A DNA stretch of 64,000 nucleotides, taken from the NCBI RefSeq assembly GCF_001874525.1, contig NZ_LKAQ01000004.1, positions 2,570,730 to 2,634,729 on the forward strand, read 5' to 3'. The position numbers and the translations under genes are program-made. Origin of the DNA: Pseudodesulfovibrio hydrargyri (GTDB lineage Bacteria; Desulfobacterota; Desulfovibrionia; Desulfovibrionales; Desulfovibrionaceae). Under the pieces are notes generated by a model. The model saw nothing but the letters and a program-made list of their open reading frames with translations. It ran no database searches and had not been told where the DNA came from. Shown piece by piece: positions 27,427 to 37,349 of this stretch. Within the stretch, counting starts at the first letter, position 1. Each line of letters begins with the position of its first letter.

Positions 27427-30318
27427 CTAGTCGATGGTGCGGGCGACTTCCTTGGTCTCGAAGACCTCGATGGTGTCGCCGACCTTGACGTCGTTGAACT
27501 TCTCCAGGCCGATGCCGCATTCGTAGCCCTTGGCCACTTCGCGGACGTCGTCCTTCTCGCGGCGCAGGGACGCGACCTGGCCGGTGTAGATGACCACGCC
27601 GTCGCGCAGCAGGCGGGCCTTGCCGCCCCTGGTGATTTTGCCGTCGGCCACGAAGCAGCCGGCGATCATGCCGACCTTGGGCACGCTGAAGGTGGCGCGC
27701 ACCTCGGCCTGGCCCAGGTAGACCTCCTCGATGTCCGGGGAGAGCATGCCGCTCATGGCGTCCTTCACTTCCTGCACCAGCTTGTAGATGATGTCGTAGA
27801 AGCGGATTTCCACGCCTTCCTGCTCGGCGATCTGCTTGACCTTCAGGTTCGGGCGCACGTTGAAGCCGATGATGATGGCCTCGGAGGCACCCGCCAGAAG
27901 GATGTCGGACTCGGTGATGGCGCCCGCGCCGCCGTGGACGACGCTGATCTTGACCTCGTCCGTGGACAGCTTGTTCAGGGCCTCGGTCACGGCTTCCAGC
28001 GAACCCTGCACGTCGGCCTTGAGCACCAGGTTCAGGGTCTGGGCCTCGTCGTTGGGTTTGGAGGCCAGGAAGGACTCCAGGGTGACCTTGGTCTTGGCGG
28101 ACAGGATCTTTTCCCGCTGCTTCATGGCGCGGGACTGCGCGATGCGGCGGGCGACCTTTTCGTCGTCCACCACGAAGAGCTCGTCACCGGCCTCGGGCAG
28201 ACCGTCGAAGCCCTGGATTTCCACGGGCATGGCCGGTCCGGCGGATTTGATCTTCTTGCCCTGGTCGTTGAACATGGCCCGGACCTTGCCGAAGTGGATG
28301 CCGGACACGAAGCTGTCGCCCTGGTTCAGGGTGCCTTCGCTGATAAGCATGGTGCCCACCGGGCCGCGGCCCTTGTCCAGGCGCGCCTCGACGATGTGGC
28401 CCCGGGCGTGCTTGTCCGGGTTGGCCTTGAGCTCCATGACCTCGGCCTGGAGCAGGACCATCTCGAGCAGTTCGTCGATGCCCTGCTTCTGCTTGGCCGA
28501 GACGTGGGCGAAGATGGTGTCGCCGCCCCATTCCTCGGGAGACAGGCCGAGTTCGGCAAGCTCGCGCTTGACGTTGTCCGGGTTGGCCCCTTCCTTGTCC
28601 ATCTTGTTCACGGCCACCACGATGGGCACGCCCGCCGCCCTGGAGTGGGAAATGGCCTCGCGGGTCTGGTCCATGACGCCGTCGTCGGCGGCGACCACCA
28701 GGATGACGATGTCGGTCACCTGGGCGCCGCGCATGCGCATGGTCGTGAACGCCTCGTGGCCCGGGGTGTCCAGGAAGACGATCTCGCCCCGGTTGGTCTG
28801 GACGTGGTACGCGCCGATGTGCTGGGTGATGCCGCCCGCCTCGCCTTCCGTCACGTTGGACATGCGGATGGCGTCGAGCAGGGAGGTCTTGCCGTGGTCG
28901 ACGTGGCCCATGATGGTCACCACCGGAGGACGCGGCTTGAGATCCTCGTCCTTGTCCGACTCGGTGGGAACCAGGAATTCCTGTTCGTCGAAGGAGACGT
29001 TCTCCACTTCGTAGCCGAACTCGCCGGCCAGCAGGCTGGCGGTGTCCAGGTCCAGCGACTGGTTGATGGTCGCCATGACGCCCAAGCCGAACAGGGCCTT
29101 GATCAGGTCCTGGGCCTTGATGCCCATCTGGTGGGCCATGTCGGCCAGGCGGATGGCCTCGTCGAACTTGATCTTGCGCTTGGCCGCCTTCATGGGCTGC
29201 GCCTGGGTCTGTTCCGGCTGCATCATCTGCTGCTGGCCGCGACGTCCCTTTTTCTTGCGGCCCTTGCGGCCTTGCGGGAAATTGGAGTCATTGTACAGCT
29301 TGTTGGTATGATCCTGGCCGCCATCGGTGGCGAATTCCACCACGCGGCGGTCCTTCTTGCCCTTTTTCTTCTTGCTGCGGCCATCGCCCGCGGACGGATC
29401 CGGGACCGGGCTCGGAGCGCCGCCGGGACCGGGACGGCCGCCCGGGCGCGGACCGCCGGGACGGTCGGCCGCAGGGCGTCCGGGGCCAGGCCGTCCGCCG
29501 GGACGACCGCCGGGACGGCGTTCGGGCTGAGTCATCTTGGCCGCCTCGCGGGCCTGCACCTCGGCCTCGGTGGGCATGGAGATGATCTTGACCTTGGGGG
29601 CCTCGGGCTCGCGCTTCTTCTTTTTCTTCTTTTTGGCATCGCCCCTGTCCGCCTTGTCCTCTTCGGACACGGCGGCTTCGGCCTCTTCGGAGACGGCCTC
29701 TTCCGGAGTTTCCTCGACGGGGGCCGGGGCTTCGGGTTCGGAAACGGCTTCCGGTTCGGGCTGGGCTTCGGCAGGCGCGGGTTCGGGAGCGGCCTCTGCA
29801 GCCACAGCTTCACCGGCCGGGGCCTGCTCGGCCTCGGCGGTTTCCGCTTCGGGGGCCTCTTCGGGCTCCTCCACGGCGGGCTTGATGATCTTGACCTTGG
29901 GCGCGGCCTTGCGCGGTGCCTCCACGGGAGCGGGCTCCAGCTCGGGCTCTGCGGCGGGCGCCTCGGCTTCCTGTTCGGCGGGCGCGGCCTCGACGGCTTC
30001 GGGCGCACCAGTCTCCGGGACGGACTCCTCCGGCTCCTCGGCCGATTCCTCGACCTCGGGTTCGACGGCCTCCTCCCTGGGGGATCTGGCTTTCTTGCGC
30101 CTGCGCCGGATGATGACGCCGGACTCGCCCACGCGGCGGACTTCCTTCTTGCCGCCGCCTTTCTTCAATTCCGCCTTGAGGCGGTCCACATCTTCGTCTT
30201 CCACGACGGTCTTCTGGCTTTTCGCCTGAACGCCGATCTCACGAAGCTGCTGAATGATCTCCTTGTTGCTGAGACCGAGCTCAGCAGCCAAGTCTTCTAC
30301 CCGAACCTTCGCCGTCAT
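27427..30318 (-). CDS. infB: Translation initiation factor IF-2
   Basis: GTPase that brings initiator fMet-tRNA to the 30S subunit. The 963-residue protein has an N-terminal IF2_N domain ([18 protein letters not shown]), a long acidic Ala/Pro/Glu-rich and then Gly/Pro/Arg-rich low-complexity region (about 70-330), a second IF2_N-like segment, and the G domain from about residue 465 with GHVDHGKT (G1), DTPGHEAF (G3) and NKMDKEGA (G4), followed by domains II-IV. The long linker makes it larger than E. coli IF-2 (890). It lies 4 bp downstream of ylxR. Confidence 0.98.
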   Translation of the reverse strand: MTAKVRVEDLAAELGLSNKEIIQQLREIGVQAKSQKTVVEDEDVDRLKAELKKGGGKKEVRRVGESGVIIRRRRKKARSPREEAVEPEVEESAEEPEESVPETGAPEAVEAAPAEQEAEAPAAEPELEPAPVEAPRKAAPKVKIIKPAVEEPEEAPEAETAEAEQAPAGEAVAAEAAPEPAPAEAQPEPEAVSEPEAPAPVEETPEEAVSEEAEAAVSEEDKADRGDAKKKKKKKREPEAPKVKIISMPTEAEVQAREAAKMTQPERRPGGRPGGRPGPGRPAADRPGGPRPGGRPGPGGAPSPVPDPSAGDGRSKKKKGKKDRRVVEFATDGGQDHTNKLYNDSNFPQGRKGRKKKGRRGQQQMMQPEQTQAQPMKAAKRKIKFDEAIRLADMAHQMGIKAQDLIKALFGLGVMATINQSLDLDTASLLAGEFGYEVENVSFDEQEFLVPTESDKDEDLKPRPPVVTIMGHVDHGKTSLLDAIRMSNVTEGEAGGITQHIGAYHVQTNRGEIVFLDTPGHEAFTTMRMRGAQVTDIVILVVAADDGVMDQTREAISHSRAAGVPIVVAVNKMDKEGANPDNVKRELAELGLSPEEWGGDTIFAHVSAKQKQGIDELLEMVLLQAEVMELKANPDKHARGHIVEARLDKGRGPVGTMLISEGTLNQGDSFVSGIHFGKVRAMFNDQGKKIKSAGPAMPVEIQGFDGLPEAGDELFVVDDEKVARRIAQSRAMKQREKILSAKTKVTLESFLASKPNDEAQTLNLVLKADVQGSLEAVTEALNKLSTDEVKISVVHGGAGAITESDILLAGASEAIIIGFNVRPNLKVKQIAEQEGVEIRFYDIIYKLVQEVKDAMSGMLSPDIEEVYLGQAEVRATFSVPKVGMIAGCFVADGKITRGGKARLLRDGVVIYTGQVASLRREKDDVREVAKGYECGIGLEKFNDVKVGDTIEVFETKEVARTID

Positions 30319-30322
30319 CTAA

Positions 30323-30559
30323 TCACCTCGCACGTTTCTTCATCAGGCCCACGATCATCTTGGGGAATCGTTCCCCGCACCGGGCCTGGCCGCATACGTA
30401 ATATCCACGTCCCGGCCTGTTCATGGCCGGGTCCGGCACCGGGCTGGCGTCCGGTCCATCCGTCTCCTCCGGGAGCACGTACCGCATCAGCTCCCCCTTG
30501 GGGAACCGCTCGCGGCAGACCACGCACATGCGTTCGGGCTGGTGTCCCTTGCCGCCCAT
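30323..30559 (-). CDS. ylxR: YlxR-family (DUF448) RNA-binding protein
   Basis: A 78-residue basic protein with RMCVVCRERFPKGELMRYV and GRGYYVCGQARCGERF, the DUF448/YlxR signature. The two CxxC-like pairs (CVVC and C-x4-C) are conserved. It lies in the nusA-ylxR-infB order typical of many bacteria. It is suggested to bind nucleic acid; no specific role can be read. Confidence 0.9.
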   Translation of the reverse strand: MGGKGHQPERMCVVCRERFPKGELMRYVLPEETDGPDASPVPDPAMNRPGRGYYVCGQARCGERFPKMIVGLMKKRAR

Positions 30560-30579
30560 GCGTCGCCCCCTTGCGGAGC

Positions 30580-31953
30580 CTATTTGTTCTCCTCGCCCTC
30601 GGCGGGAGTTTCGTTTTCGTCTTCGGTTCCGTCCTCGGCCGTTTCCTCGACCACTTCCTCAATCGCCTCGGGGACCGTTTCCTCAGCCTCGGGGGCGTCG
30701 GCCGAATCGTCGGTTTCGGCCTCAAGGTCGGGAGCGAGCATGTTGATGGCCAGGCGCATGTCGCCGATCTTGGACTCGGTCATGCCCTTGATGGCCAGCA
30801 GTTCCTCGTCCGTTGCCTGGACGATGGACTCGATGGATTCGAAGCCCGCGCTGAAGAAGCTCTCCATGGGGACCTCGGCCACGCTGGCGATCTGGTCCAT
30901 GCCCTTGCGGGCGGCGTTGAGCTCGCCGTACCGGGATTCCGTGAAAATGTCTATTTTCCAGCCCAGGAGCTTGGCGGCCAGCTTGACGTTCTGGCCCTTG
31001 CGGCCGATGGCCAGGGTCAGCTGATCGTCGGGGCAGACCACTTCCAGCGCTTCATCCTCGTCGTCCACGGTGATCCGGGAGATCAGGGCGGGGGACAGGG
31101 CGTGCTGGGCGTACATGGCGATGTCCGGGGACCAGACCACGATGTCGATGCGCTCGCCCTTGAGTTCCTGGACCACGTTCTGGATGCGGGAGCCGCGGAT
31201 GCCGACGCAGGCGCCCACCGGGTCCACGTCGCGGTCGCGGGACATGACGGCCACCTTGGCGCGCAGGCCCGGGTCGCGGGCCACGCCCATGATCTTGACC
31301 GTGCCGTCGGCCACCTCGGGCACCTCGCGCTTGAACAGCTCGATCATGTAGTCCGGGTGGGACCGGGACACGACGACCTGCGGTCCGCGCGACTCCTTCA
31401 ATACATCTATGATATACGCCTGCACCCGGTCGCCGCGCTTGTAGCGCTCTCTGGGGATCTGCTCCTCCTTGGGCAGGAGCGCCTCGGTCCGGCCGAGGTT
31501 GATGATCCAGCCGGTGCGGTCGCGGCGCTGGATGATGCCGCTGGCGATCTCGGACACGCGGTCCTTGTACTCTTCGTAAATGATTTCCTGCTCGGCGTCG
31601 CGCATGCGCTGGATGATGACCTGCTTGGCCGACTGCGCGGCGATGCGGCCGAGGTCCTCGACCTTGACCGGGAAGCCCATCTCGTCGTCCAGCTGGGCGT
31701 TGGGATCGTGGGCCACGGCGTCCTCGAGCGCGATCTCGCTGATCGGGTCGTGCACCTCGTCCACTACCACCTTGAACTCGAAGACCTCGATCTCGCCGAG
31801 CTCCTCGTTGAAGGCCACCTCGATGTCCATGGTCTCGCCGTACTTACGGGCCACGGCCGACCGGACGGCCTCTTCAAGGGTGTCGATCAGCAGGTCGCGG
31901 TCGATACCCCTGTCCTTGCTAATCTGGTCGATGGCTCTTTTCAGCTCCGACAT
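30580..31953 (-). CDS. nusA: Transcription termination/antitermination factor NusA
   Basis: RNA polymerase-binding elongation factor. The 457-residue protein has the N-terminal polymerase-binding domain (1-125), S1 (about 130-200: GIIQRRDRTGWIINLG), and two KH domains (VGACVGIRGSRIQNVVQELKG and LAIGRKGQNVKLAAKLLGW). The C-terminal region contains one helix-hairpin repeat (FESIESIVQATDEELLAIKG). A highly acidic tail of ~45 residues ends the protein. It sits between rimP and ylxR. Confidence 0.97.
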   Translation of the reverse strand: MSELKRAIDQISKDRGIDRDLLIDTLEEAVRSAVARKYGETMDIEVAFNEELGEIEVFEFKVVVDEVHDPISEIALEDAVAHDPNAQLDDEMGFPVKVEDLGRIAAQSAKQVIIQRMRDAEQEIIYEEYKDRVSEIASGIIQRRDRTGWIINLGRTEALLPKEEQIPRERYKRGDRVQAYIIDVLKESRGPQVVVSRSHPDYMIELFKREVPEVADGTVKIMGVARDPGLRAKVAVMSRDRDVDPVGACVGIRGSRIQNVVQELKGERIDIVVWSPDIAMYAQHALSPALISRITVDDEDEALEVVCPDDQLTLAIGRKGQNVKLAAKLLGWKIDIFTESRYGELNAARKGMDQIASVAEVPMESFFSAGFESIESIVQATDEELLAIKGMTESKIGDMRLAINMLAPDLEAETDDSADAPEAEETVPEAIEEVVEETAEDGTEDENETPAEGEENK

Positions 31954-32007
31954 GATAAACCTCCGCTTGTGCCGGTCGGGGCCTTTCCCCTCCGGCAGTG
32001 ATATCTG

Positions 32008-32466
32008 CTAAAATTCGTGGACCAGGGTGATCTTCTTGATGGCGGTCCAGTCGAAGTTCATGGTCTGGTCGTCGACGGTCACCGTGACGGTGTCGCCCGC
32101 GACCTTGGCCAGCTCGCCCTTGAACTTGCGGCGGTCGCCCATGGGCTCGAAGAGCAGGACGTCGACCGTGCGGCCGACATAATCGGCCAGCTGGGCCGGG
32201 GCGAAGAAGATGCGCTCCAGGCCGGGCGAGGAAACCTCGAGCACGAAGGCGCCGGGAATGACGTCCTCGACCTCGAGCATGAGCCCCACCTGGCGGCTGA
32301 CCTCGGCGCACTGGTCGATGTTCACCCCGCCGGGGGCGTCTATGTATATGCGAACGACGCGTTTCTTGCCCGAAGAAGGGGAGCTCAGTCCCCAAAAGGC
32401 ATAGCCGAGATTCTCCACCTCGGGCCGGATCATGTCCGACAACATTTCTTCGAAAGTCTGACGCAT
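32008..32466 (-). CDS. rimP: Ribosome maturation factor RimP
   Basis: Needed for 30S assembly. The 152-residue protein has IRPEVENLGYAFWGLS, VRIYIDAPGGVNIDQCAEVSRQVGLMLE and the hallmark LEVSSPGLERIF. The reading frame runs back into the tRNA gene to 32643, but ATG 32466 has AAGGA correctly placed and matches the family start. First protein gene of the nusA-infB operon. Confidence 0.96.
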   Translation of the reverse strand: MRQTFEEMLSDMIRPEVENLGYAFWGLSSPSSGKKRVVRIYIDAPGGVNIDQCAEVSRQVGLMLEVEDVIPGAFVLEVSSPGLERIFFAPAQLADYVGRTVDVLLFEPMGDRRKFKGELAKVAGDTVTVTVDDQTMNFDWTAIKKITLVHEF

Positions 32467-32582
32467 CGTCCTTAATTCTCCCGCCGGACCGGAATACCCG
32501 GTCCGGCAAATAAAAAAGGTGAGCCCGAGCTCACCTACGCGAACCCCGCAGGGTTCTTTTATTGAACCCTGCGAAAGGCTTT
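32467..32582 (-). terminator. tRNA-Gly / rimP interval with stacked hairpins
   Basis: Three stems occur on the minus strand between the tRNA and rimP: CGCAGGGTTC / GAACCCTGCG just after the tRNA, GGTGAGC / GCTCACC followed by TTTTTTATTTG (an intrinsic terminator, about 32512-32536), and GCCGGACC / GGTCCGGC in the rimP leader. The arrangement suggests that most tRNA transcripts end here and a fraction reads on into rimP-nusA-infB. Confidence 0.7.
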
Positions 32583-32658
32583 TGGAGCGGGTGACGGGGG
32601 TCGAACCCGCGACACCAAGCTTGGGAAGCTTGTACTCTACCAACTGAGCTACACCCGC
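32583..32658 (-). tRNA. tRNA-Gly (anticodon CCC)
   Basis: The minus-strand sequence folds as a standard 76-nt cloverleaf with acceptor GCGGGTG / CACCCGC, discriminator T and encoded CCA. The anticodon stem CAAGC / GCTTG closes loop TTCCCAA, so the anticodon is CCC, reading GGG. The T-loop is TTCGACC. It immediately precedes rimP-nusA-infB, as metY does in E. coli. Confidence 0.95.
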
Positions 32659-32750
32659 TTGGAAACGAGCCTATTTATACATATATACGCAGGTTGTCAA
32701 CAACCATCGTGCAGGTTCCCGCCGGAACCCGAAAAAGGTGAGCCGCGCAT

Positions 32751-32766
32751 TGGCATGCATAGTGCA
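32751..32766 (+). promoter_or_regulatory. Sigma-54 promoter of the flgF operon
   Basis: TGGCATGCATAGTGCA matches the -24/-12 consensus, with GG (32752-32753) and GC (32764-32765) 10 bp apart. It leads to flgF 30 bp later. Sigma-54 control of basal-body genes is established in Pseudomonas, Vibrio and Desulfovibrio relatives. The GAFTHA activator at 16127 is one possible regulator. Confidence 0.75.
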
Positions 32767-32795
32767 ATTCCCTCGTCGAACAGGAGGATCGCCCT

Positions 32796-33572
32796 ATGCG
32801 GGATTGTACACAAAGCGCCATTTTCGGGGCTTTATCCAATGAATTGAGGATGTCATCCATCGCCAATAATTTGGCGAACGTGAACACGTCGGCCTTCAAG
32901 AAAGACAAGTTGGCCTTTCACGACACCTTCGTTCGTTTCGCCCACGACTATCTGGTGGATGAGAGAACCTACATTCGCGGCAAGAAGTTGTTCCCCGAGG
33001 GGCACATCATGGCCAAGGCCCGCCTGTCCGCCCAGCAGGCCGATCTCTCCCAGGGCAGCCTGGAGAACACGGGCAACCAGCTCGACTTCGCCGTGTCCGG
33101 ACCGGGCTTCTTCTCCATCCAGGGCGACAACGAGATGCTCTACACCCGGGCCGGAAACTTCGTCACCGACGCGGACGGGATGCTCCGGACCGTGGACGGG
33201 AATCCGGTCATGGTCGACGGCGGCCCGCTGGTCATCCCCCAGGGCGGCCGCGTCCAGGTGGACGACGAAGGCAACGTCATGGTCAACGGCGTACCGGCCG
33301 GGGCCTTCGACCTGGTGGACTTTCCCGACCCGACCCAGCTCGAGCGGGTGGGCTCCAACAGCTATCGCGGGCTCGACGGGGCGGTAGGCGTCCCGTCCGA
33401 GGACGCTGAAGTGGCTCAGGGCTTCATCGAGAAGTCCAATGTGGAGGTGGTCACCGAGATGGTCTCCATGATCGAAACCCAACGGGCCTTTACCATGTAT
33501 ACCAAGATGATCCAGGCCGACAACGAATTGGACAACAAACTGATCACCCAGGTGGGGCGTCCCACCGTATAG
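32796..33572 (+). CDS. flgF: Flagellar proximal rod protein FlgF
   Basis: Rod component of the flagellar basal body, exported by the type III apparatus. The 258-residue protein has the axial N-terminal motif MSSIANNLANVNTSAFKKDK, the middle FAVSGPGFFSIQGDNEMLYTRAGNF and the C-terminal SNVEVVTEMVSMIETQRAFTMYTKMIQ. It starts after an AGGAGG Shine-Dalgarno. First gene of the long operon ending at fliW; flgG follows after 17 bp. Confidence 0.9.
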   Translation: MRDCTQSAIFGALSNELRMSSIANNLANVNTSAFKKDKLAFHDTFVRFAHDYLVDERTYIRGKKLFPEGHIMAKARLSAQQADLSQGSLENTGNQLDFAVSGPGFFSIQGDNEMLYTRAGNFVTDADGMLRTVDGNPVMVDGGPLVIPQGGRVQVDDEGNVMVNGVPAGAFDLVDFPDPTQLERVGSNSYRGLDGAVGVPSEDAEVAQGFIEKSNVEVVTEMVSMIETQRAFTMYTKMIQADNELDNKLITQVGRPTV

Positions 33573-33589
33573 CCTAGGAGGCTCGTATC

Positions 33590-34372
33590 ATGATGCGTTC
33601 CCTGTGGACTTCCGCCACCGGCATGATCGCCATGCAGACCCAGATCGACACCCTGTCGAACAACCTGGCCAACGTCTCCACCACCGGCTTCAAGAAGAGC
33701 CGGGCGGAGTTCGAGGACCTCATGTACCAGACGCTGAAGGTGGCCGGCACCGAGAATCCGGACGGCACCCGGACGCCCGTGGGCATGCAGGTCGGCATGG
33801 GCGTGCGTCCCGTGTCCGTGCACAAGTTCTTCACCCAGGGCGATTTCCAGAACACCGGCAACCCGCTGGACATGGCCATCGAGGGCGGCGGCTTCTTCCA
33901 GGTCATGATGAACGACGACGAGGTCTACACCCGCGACGGCTCCTTCGAACTGGACGACCAGGGCCGCGTGGTCACGGCGGGCGGCTACCCGCTGCAGCCC
34001 GAGTTCACCGTGCCCCCGGAGACGTCCAGCGTGTCCATTTCCGAGACCGGGACCATCTCCGCCCTGGACAAGGACGGCACCGTGCTGGCCACGGCGGACA
34101 TCGACCTGTACCGGTTCCAGAACCCGGCCGGGTTGCTGGCTGCGGGGCGGAACTTCTACCGCGAGAGCGAGGCCTCGGGCGCGCCCGTGGCCGGGACCCC
34201 GGGCGACGACAACTACGGGACCATCGCCCAGGGATTCCTGGAGGGATCCAACGTGGAGATGGTCGACGAGATGGTCGGCCTGATCGTGGGCCAGCGCGCC
34301 TTCGAGATCAATTCAAAGGCCATCACCACCTCGGACGGCATGTTGCAGACGGCCATCAACATCAAGCGATAG
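33590..34372 (+). CDS. flgG: Flagellar distal rod protein FlgG
   Basis: Distal rod subunit through which the L- and P-rings are threaded. The 260-residue length is standard. MMRSLWTSATGMIAMQTQIDTLSNNLANVSTTGFKKSRAEFEDL at the N-terminus, DMAIEGGGFFQV, and the C-terminal EGSNVEMVDEMVGLIVGQRAFEINSKAITTSDGML are typical of FlgG rather than FlgF. It has a TAGGAGG Shine-Dalgarno at 33575-33581. Confidence 0.97.
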   Translation: MMRSLWTSATGMIAMQTQIDTLSNNLANVSTTGFKKSRAEFEDLMYQTLKVAGTENPDGTRTPVGMQVGMGVRPVSVHKFFTQGDFQNTGNPLDMAIEGGGFFQVMMNDDEVYTRDGSFELDDQGRVVTAGGYPLQPEFTVPPETSSVSISETGTISALDKDGTVLATADIDLYRFQNPAGLLAAGRNFYRESEASGAPVAGTPGDDNYGTIAQGFLEGSNVEMVDEMVGLIVGQRAFEINSKAITTSDGMLQTAINIKR

Positions 34373-34408
34373 CGGCGGATCGGGGAGATCACGCCGCAAG
34401 GCAGGTTC

Positions 34409-35422
34409 ATGTTTATGTGGAGCAAGTTCAATCAGCGCATCAACGCGGGCGGCGCGGCCCGGTACGCCCTGGCGGCGGCCCTGGCCCTCGTCCTGCTGTC
34501 CGTGCCCGTCATGACCGGCGCGGCCAAGGGCAACCGGTGGAAGGGGTTGGTCAGGAGCGTGGCCTGCGTCAAGGGGCCGGAGGTCCTGCTGGGCGAGATC
34601 GCGGACCCGGTGGACGACGCGGCCCGGCGCCAGTGGCCGACGCTCTCGTCCATCAAGCTCTGGAAGGCCTCGGACCGCCTCGGCCATGTGGTCACCGTGC
34701 CCCGGGACAAGATCGCCCAAATCCTTAAATACTACATGGGCGACGTGGCGGACAACCTGGCCCTGCCGAGCCAGCTGACGGTGCAGACCGGCGGCCGGGT
34801 GATCGACGAGGCCGAGCTCACGTCACGGATCGTCGCCTTTTTGACGCCTCGGGCCAAGGACCTGGGCGGGGACGTGAAGTTCAAGACGCTCCAGATGCCG
34901 CATTATATCTTTTTCCCCAACGATTACGACAAGCTGGTCGTCAGCATGAACGACGACCTCGAGCCCGGCCGGAACGAGATCGTCCTGAGCGGCATGACCC
35001 CGGACGGCAAGGTGGTTTCACGCCGGTCGGCCGTGGTCTTCGCCGACGTCTGGAAGGCCGTGCCCGTGGCCGCGCGGCCCTTGAACCGCATGGAGCGGCT
35101 GACCCGGGAAAAGGTCACCTTCCGGCGCATGAACATGGCCTACAACCGCGACGTCTGGGACGGCACGGGCGGGCCGTGGCGCATGGCCCGGACCCTGGGC
35201 CGGGGCCAGGTCTTCACCATGTCCCACCTGGAGCCGGTGCCGCTGGTCGAGCGGGGCGAAATGGTCAACCTGGTCTACAACGGGAACCGTATCCGGCTGT
35301 CGGTCAAGGCCGAGGCCATGGGCGAGGCCGGAGTGGGCCAGCAGGTGGAAGTCCGCAACACGCAGAGCAACAAGATCATCCTGGCGACCGTCGTGGACGG
35401 CGAGACCGTGGTCGTCAGGTAG
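34409..35422 (+). CDS. flgA: Flagella basal body P-ring formation protein FlgA
   Basis: Periplasmic chaperone for P-ring (FlgI) assembly. The 337-residue protein has an N-terminal membrane/signal segment (YALAAALALVLLSVPVMTGAA) and a C-terminal SAF domain with AVPVAARPLNRMERLTREKVTFRRMNM and LGRGQVFTMSHLEPVPLVERGEMVNLVYNGNRIRLS. It is longer than the E. coli protein (219) because of an N-terminal domain of ~110 residues. It precedes flgH and flgI. Confidence 0.93.
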   Translation: MFMWSKFNQRINAGGAARYALAAALALVLLSVPVMTGAAKGNRWKGLVRSVACVKGPEVLLGEIADPVDDAARRQWPTLSSIKLWKASDRLGHVVTVPRDKIAQILKYYMGDVADNLALPSQLTVQTGGRVIDEAELTSRIVAFLTPRAKDLGGDVKFKTLQMPHYIFFPNDYDKLVVSMNDDLEPGRNEIVLSGMTPDGKVVSRRSAVVFADVWKAVPVAARPLNRMERLTREKVTFRRMNMAYNRDVWDGTGGPWRMARTLGRGQVFTMSHLEPVPLVERGEMVNLVYNGNRIRLSVKAEAMGEAGVGQQVEVRNTQSNKIILATVVDGETVVVR

Positions 35423-35437
35423 ACAAGGAGCATCGTC

Positions 35438-36133
35438 ATGAGACGCTATTTTCTGATGGTCATGGCCGCCATTCTGTTGGCCTCGGGCTGCGCGCGGAAA
35501 TACGAGAACGAGCCCATGCCCGTGCTCACGCCGCCCGCCTACGAGGAGCAGGACCCCGCGTCCAACCCCGGCTCCCTCTATGATTCGAACCGGTCCGAGT
35601 TCCTGTACGACGACAACCGCGCCAGCCGCGTGGGCGACATCGTTCTGGTTCAGGTGGAGGAGACCGCGAACACCAAGATCAAGTCCGAGACCACGGCCGA
35701 CAAGTCCAATGACATCAACACCTCGGTCACGGCCATGCCGACCACCGGGCTGATCGGCAGCGTGCCTCTGGCGGGAACTCTGGGGGCCAAGGCGGGCATG
35801 GGCATCGTCGCCAACCAGTCCTCGGAGTTCGAGGGCACCGGCGAGACCACCCAGGAGTCCAACTTCGAGGCCACGGTGGCCACGCGCATCGTGCGCAGGC
35901 TGCCGGGCAACATCCTGCAGGTGGAGGGCGCGCGCCGTATCCGGGTCAACAACGAGACCCAGTTCCTGGTGGTCCGCGGCCTGATCCGCCAACGCGACAT
36001 CTCGTCGGGCAACACCATCCCGTCCACCAGCCTGGCCGAGGCCCAGATCGAGATCTACGGTCAGGGCGTGCTGGCGGACAAGCAGCGGCCCGGCTGGCTG
36101 TCGCGCATCCTGGACAACATTTTCCCCTTCTAG
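35438..36133 (+). CDS. flgH: Flagellar L-ring lipoprotein FlgH
   Basis: Outer-membrane L-ring subunit. The 231-residue protein starts with a lipoprotein signal (LLASGC, lipid-modified Cys near residue 18). It has SLYDSNRSEFLYDDNRASRVGDIVLVQVEETANTKIKSET and ends in the VRGLIRQRDISSGNTIPSTSLAEAQIEIYGQG block, both hallmark FlgH segments. It is 15 bp downstream of flgA. Confidence 0.97.
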   Translation: MRRYFLMVMAAILLASGCARKYENEPMPVLTPPAYEEQDPASNPGSLYDSNRSEFLYDDNRASRVGDIVLVQVEETANTKIKSETTADKSNDINTSVTAMPTTGLIGSVPLAGTLGAKAGMGIVANQSSEFEGTGETTQESNFEATVATRIVRRLPGNILQVEGARRIRVNNETQFLVVRGLIRQRDISSGNTIPSTSLAEAQIEIYGQGVLADKQRPGWLSRILDNIFPF

Positions 36134-36190
36134 CCTGAGCGGCTGGGCAACATAGTTGAAGAAATAGAAGAGGTTTGAGGAGTGAATGCC

Positions 36191-37348
36191 ATGACCCTGA
36201 ATGAACGCATCAACCCCGTGGACACCGGCGAAGCGGCCCGGACCCTGATCCTGGCGGCCCTGTTCGTCACGCTGGTCCTGTATCTGGCCTTCGTGTTCGC
36301 CCCGGCCGAGGCCCGGGCGGCCCGGCTCAAGGACATCGCCAGCTTCAGCGGGGTGCGGACCAACGAACTGGTGGGCTACGGCCTGGTGGTCGGCCTGGCC
36401 GGCACGGGCGACGGCACGTCGAGCACGTTCACCATGCGTTCCATGTCCAACATGCTCGAGAAGATGGGCGTGGAGGCCAACCCGGACGACCTCAAGCCCA
36501 AGAACGTGGCCGCGGTCATGGTCACGGCCAAGATGCCGGTCTCGGCCAAGCCCGGCTCCAACCTGGATATCACGGTCTCCTCGTTGGGCGACGCCAAGTC
36601 CCTGCTCGGCGGAGTCCTGCTGGTCACGCCGCTGAAGGGTCTGGACGGGCGGGTCTACGCCGTGGGCCAGGGCGCCCTGACCATCGGCGGCTTCAACGTG
36701 GCCGGAGCGGCCGCCAACGCCCAGCAGAACATTCCCACCGTGGGCCGCATTCCCAACGGCGCGGTGATCGAACGCAGCGTGCCCTTCAAGTTCAACAACC
36801 AGGACCACATGACCGTGAACCTGGACGTGCGCGACTTCGGCACGACCATGCAGGTGGTCAACAAGATCAACGCCAGCATGGGCGGCCAGTTCGCCAGGGC
36901 CAAGGATATCTCGACCATCGACCTGGAGCTGCCCGACCGGTTCCGGGGCAACATGGTCCCGCTGATGGCCTCCCTGGAGGACCTGGACATCTCGCCCGAC
37001 GGCAAGGCCAAGGTGGTGGTGGACGAAAAGACCGGCACCGTGGTGCTCGGCCAGGACGTGCGCCTGAGCCGCGTGGCCGTGGCCCACGGCAACCTGCAGA
37101 TCGTGGTCTCCGAGACCCAGCAGGTCAGCCAGCCCGGCCCGTTCTCGGACGGCGAGACCGTGGTCACGCCCCAGACCGACATCCAGGTCCAGGAGCAGAA
37201 CAAGCAGCTCATGCTCATGGAGGGCGCCACCCTGCAGGAGCTGGTCGACGGCCTGAACTCCATCGGCGCGACCCCGCGCGACCTCATCTCCATCATTCGT
37301 ACCCTCAAGGCGGCGGGCTCCCTGCACGCCGAAGTGGAGGTTATCTAG
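36191..37348 (+). CDS. flgI: Flagellar P-ring protein FlgI
   Basis: Periplasmic P-ring subunit. ATG 36191 has TTGAGGAG about 8 nt upstream and gives 385 residues; GTG 36182 overlaps that Shine-Dalgarno and is less likely. After a signal segment ([20 protein letters not shown]) come [31 protein letters not shown] and [26 protein letters not shown], both typical FlgI. The residues before the signal core are longer than in E. coli. It is followed directly by the FlgJ-like gene (1 bp). Confidence 0.96.
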   Translation: MTLNERINPVDTGEAARTLILAALFVTLVLYLAFVFAPAEARAARLKDIASFSGVRTNELVGYGLVVGLAGTGDGTSSTFTMRSMSNMLEKMGVEANPDDLKPKNVAAVMVTAKMPVSAKPGSNLDITVSSLGDAKSLLGGVLLVTPLKGLDGRVYAVGQGALTIGGFNVAGAAANAQQNIPTVGRIPNGAVIERSVPFKFNNQDHMTVNLDVRDFGTTMQVVNKINASMGGQFARAKDISTIDLELPDRFRGNMVPLMASLEDLDISPDGKAKVVVDEKTGTVVLGQDVRLSRVAVAHGNLQIVVSETQQVSQPGPFSDGETVVTPQTDIQVQEQNKQLMLMEGATLQELVDGLNSIGATPRDLISIIRTLKAAGSLHAEVEVI

Positions 37349-37349
37349 C

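Noticed and set aside
27424..32001. 1525-codon forward frame opposite infB, nusA and ylxR
   Set aside because: It is an antisense shadow of high-GC third-position bias. The minus strand encodes full-length known proteins with Shine-Dalgarno sites.
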